Assembly (NCBI GenBank): GCA_963707015.1
Contig: CAVPOO010000021.1
Span: 248,001 to 312,000 of the forward strand
DNA: 64,000 bases
Direction of reading: 5' to 3'
Source: CAVPOO01 sp963707015
GTDB lineage: Bacteria > Pseudomonadota > Gammaproteobacteria > Thiohalobacterales > Thiohalobacteraceae
The notes under the pieces were generated by a model that saw only the letters and a program-made list of their open reading frames with translations, searched no databases and was not told where the DNA came from. A program made the translations under genes and the position numbers. Shown in pieces: positions 62,267 through 64,000 of this stretch; position 1 is the stretch's first letter, and the number at the start of each line of letters is the position of its first letter.

Positions 62267-62959
62267 CTAGGTCAGCGGCGTCAGGATAATCTCGACACGG
62301 CGGTTCAGGGCCCGGCCCTCCGGCGTGTCATTGGAGGCGATCGGCGCATCCGGCCCCACGCCACGTGTCACCAGGCGTTCGGGCAGCACCTCACGGCTTT
62401 CCAGATATCGGGAAACACTCGTCGCGCGTTGTTCTGACAGACGCTGATTGTAGTCCAGGGCGCCGGTACTGTCGGTATGGCCGACCACGTCGACATAAGT
62501 CTGCTGAAACTCCTTGAGGACCAGCACGACCGAGTCGAGCACGGGATAGAAGCTTGCGGATATATCCGCCGAGTTAGTGGCAAAGGTGACATTGCCAGGC
62601 ATGTTGAGCGTGATCTGGTCACCGATGCGGGTCACGCTCACCCCGGTTCCCTCGAGCTGCGCCCGCAGTTTGGCCTCTTCCCTGTCCATGTAATTACCCA
62701 CCAGACCGCCTGCCAGGGCACCGATACCGGCGCCGAGCAGCACCGCCTTGCGCTTGCCGCTGAAAATCGCGCCGGCAATGGCGCCGCCGACCGCACCGAT
62801 ACCGGCACCCGTGGTCGTCTTGCTGACCTCCTGTTCACCCGTGTAGGGGTTGGTCGTCTGGCAGCCGACGACAGCCACCGATAAGGCCGTCAGCAGGACA
62901 ATCGCCGACTTGCTGCCTCTCAGACCCCATCGTGAGCGGCGCTGCATTGCTTGGTTCAT
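62267..62959 (-). CDS. OmpA-family lipoprotein with glycine zipper (YiaD-like)
   Basis: A 230-residue outer-membrane lipoprotein. The lipobox VAVVGC (Cys at about 33) precedes a glycine-zipper region (GAGIGAVGGAIAGAIFSG; GAGIGALAGGLVG) and a C-terminal OmpA domain (VTFATNSADISASFYPVLD, DVVGHTDSTGALDYNQRLSE, NRRVEIIL) that binds peptidoglycan. The layout matches YiaD-type proteins that tie the outer membrane to the wall. Confidence 0.93.
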   Translation of the reverse strand: MNQAMQRRSRWGLRGSKSAIVLLTALSVAVVGCQTTNPYTGEQEVSKTTTGAGIGAVGGAIAGAIFSGKRKAVLLGAGIGALAGGLVGNYMDREEAKLRAQLEGTGVSVTRIGDQITLNMPGNVTFATNSADISASFYPVLDSVVLVLKEFQQTYVDVVGHTDSTGALDYNQRLSEQRATSVSRYLESREVLPERLVTRGVGPDAPIASNDTPEGRALNRRVEIILTPLT

Positions 62960-63091
62960 CGCAGTTCCTCTGTTGTCATGTCGCTAGGTTCAAAAGCCGG
63001 CAGGTTGCACCAAGCGGGTAAAGTTGTAAAGGCGCTCGCCCGCATCGCCACGCGGACGGGAAAAACGCAGGAAGGGCCAGCACGCTTTCAA

Positions 63092-63252
63092 CGTGATAAT
63101 AACGAATGCGGACAAATCAAGCCGAGTGGCAGTATTTTATTGTTATTTATGGCCACGGAATCCACGGAAAAACACGGAATGAACGAATAGCCATTGGAAT
63201 TTTTTCCGTGGATTCCGTGGCCATACTATTCGTTATTATCAGATTGAAAAAA
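63092..63252 (+). repeat. Hairpin repeat (CCACGGAATCCACGG family), copy 5
   Basis: A full member: left flank AATAACGAATGCGGACAAAT, arm GGCCACGGAATCCACGGAAA, then AACACGGAATGAACGAATAG, and the right arm TTTTCCGTGGATTCCGTGGC with outer flank ATTATCAGATTGAAAAAAT. It lies between the OmpA-family gene and the last gene; a fragment of the ~160-bp repeat (GGCCTGTTAAC) follows at 63258. Confidence 0.85.
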
Positions 63253-63296
63253 TACCAAGGCCTGTTAACACTCACCCAGGCGCGACGCCGGGTGTC

Positions 63297-63983
63297 TCAC
63301 AGAGCATCATCCCCGTCGAGCAGGCCCCTGAGCTGTTCTGCAAGCCCCCTGCAGGCGGCGGCCTGAGTCCGTGCGATCAGCGGTAAGGGCACGATCAGTG
63401 CCGGCACATACGACATACCGGTCGCGTCGGCACTCACGGCACCGAGCGACTCGCCACCCTGCAGGTCCCAGATAACCGCCTCATAGTCGGATGCCGTATC
63501 CCACCACACAAAGCCGAGGCAGCCACCCCCCCCGGGACCGACGGCGCAGGACATACCGCCCCCGCCATCGACCCGTTCAGAGTTGCCGTCCACCCAGACC
63601 AGATAGCGCACGCCGATGTCCATGATCTTCTCGCCCACGCCGGGGCGGTTCAGCAGCGCGGGCAAGGCCTCAGGTGTCGTCGGTGCGATTCGCGGTTCAA
63701 ACCAGGGAAACAGGGCGTCGACGAAATCCTGCTCCGGGTAGAGACTGATCGGCGCCTCACCGTCGGACAGCGCCCCCGTCACACAGTCCATGAAGCTTTC
63801 TTCCGTATCCTGGCCACCATCATGCTGTCTGGCCAGAATGACCACCCCCAGGTCCGCATCGATGCTGGCCGTACTGTGCCTGGCGACGTCGATGCGCGCC
63901 GTGGTGCAGGCGGTGAACGCCGACACCAGGATCAGCGCCGCAAGGCCTCGCATGACCCTGCGACCCTGTTCAGGAATCGACAT
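63297..63983 (-). CDS. Hypothetical lipoprotein
   Basis: A 228-residue protein with a signal peptide and lipobox-like FTAC (Cys at about 26). The mature part contains SFMDCVTGAL, PEQDFVDALFPWFE, RYLVWVDGNSERV and SVDATGMSY-like beta stretches, with a Gly-rich cysteine segment (GGGMSCAVGPGGGGCLGFVW). I recognise no family, though similar unnamed lipoproteins exist. An in-frame ATG (MRGLAAL) at 63953 is the alternative start. It is near the window edge but complete. Confidence 0.75.
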   Translation of the reverse strand: MSIPEQGRRVMRGLAALILVSAFTACTTARIDVARHSTASIDADLGVVILARQHDGGQDTEESFMDCVTGALSDGEAPISLYPEQDFVDALFPWFEPRIAPTTPEALPALLNRPGVGEKIMDIGVRYLVWVDGNSERVDGGGGMSCAVGPGGGGCLGFVWWDTASDYEAVIWDLQGGESLGAVSADATGMSYVPALIVPLPLIARTQAAACRGLAEQLRGLLDGDDAL

Positions 63984-64000
63984 CTTTGTGCAGCTTGCCG

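Overview
The window comes from a GC-rich gammaproteobacterium, most likely a Chromatiales-type or related sulfur oxidiser. Gene order supports this: rnfABCDGE-nth behind metG, mrp divergent from metG, purM-purN, and hda next to a CDP-alcohol phosphatidyltransferase and a DUF2066 gene. A flavocytochrome c sulfide dehydrogenase pair, a DsrJOP-like electron-transfer module and a SoxXA-binding-like lipoprotein point to sulfide oxidation. I see no rRNA, tRNA, CRISPR array, phage gene or intact transposase.

Layout. 0-6 kb: the end of an SLC13 transporter, a tetraheme cytochrome/FeS/NrfD module, FccAB-type flavocytochrome c and a tandem Usp. 6-17 kb: small housekeeping genes (acylphosphatase, TlpA-like thioredoxin, ArsC, WrbA, DUF2069, Hda, phosphatidyltransferase, DUF2066, purM, purN, DUF3108). 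17-28 kb: dcd, mrp/apbC, metG, the six-gene Rnf operon and nth. 28-31 kb: an hvfABC-type copper-binding RiPP operon whose precursor carries seven EGKCG motifs. 31-37 kb: two DUF533 proteins, two copies of an 88-residue double-glycine peptide gene with sigma-54-like promoters and UUCG terminators, a DUF3365 haem protein and a DsrE-like exported protein. 37-39.5 kb: a decayed block (frameshifted cation antiporter; tandem Usp with a frameshift and an in-frame stop). 39.8-45.2 kb: a beta-solenoid membrane protein and a 962-residue GMC/Rieske/DUF1080 fusion. 45-64 kb: an SPFH protein, two c-di-GMP enzymes, an FMN-binding glutamate synthase-family protein with an HvfX-like DoxX protein, GloA, an L,D-transpeptidase, an outer-membrane efflux lipoprotein, an alpha/beta hydrolase, GltS, an OmpA-family lipoprotein and a hypothetical lipoprotein.

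The intergenic space is rich in dispersed repeats: a 248-bp MITE-like element with 18-bp inverted ends flanked by CTAG (two full copies, one remnant), a ~150-bp hairpin element built from CCACGGAATCCACGG-type arms (five copies), a ~160-bp element (two copies plus fragments), a ~60-bp element (two copies, one forming the 3' end of nth), and heptamer tandem arrays beside dcd and rnfA.

The parts most worth following up are the GMC-Rieske-DUF1080 fusion, which looks like a one-polypeptide sugar 3-oxidation/cleavage enzyme with its own electron-transfer domain; the duplicated sigma-54-type double-glycine peptides, in which the leader is invariant and the rest has diverged; and the copper RiPP operon with its probable DoxX partner encoded 20 kb away.
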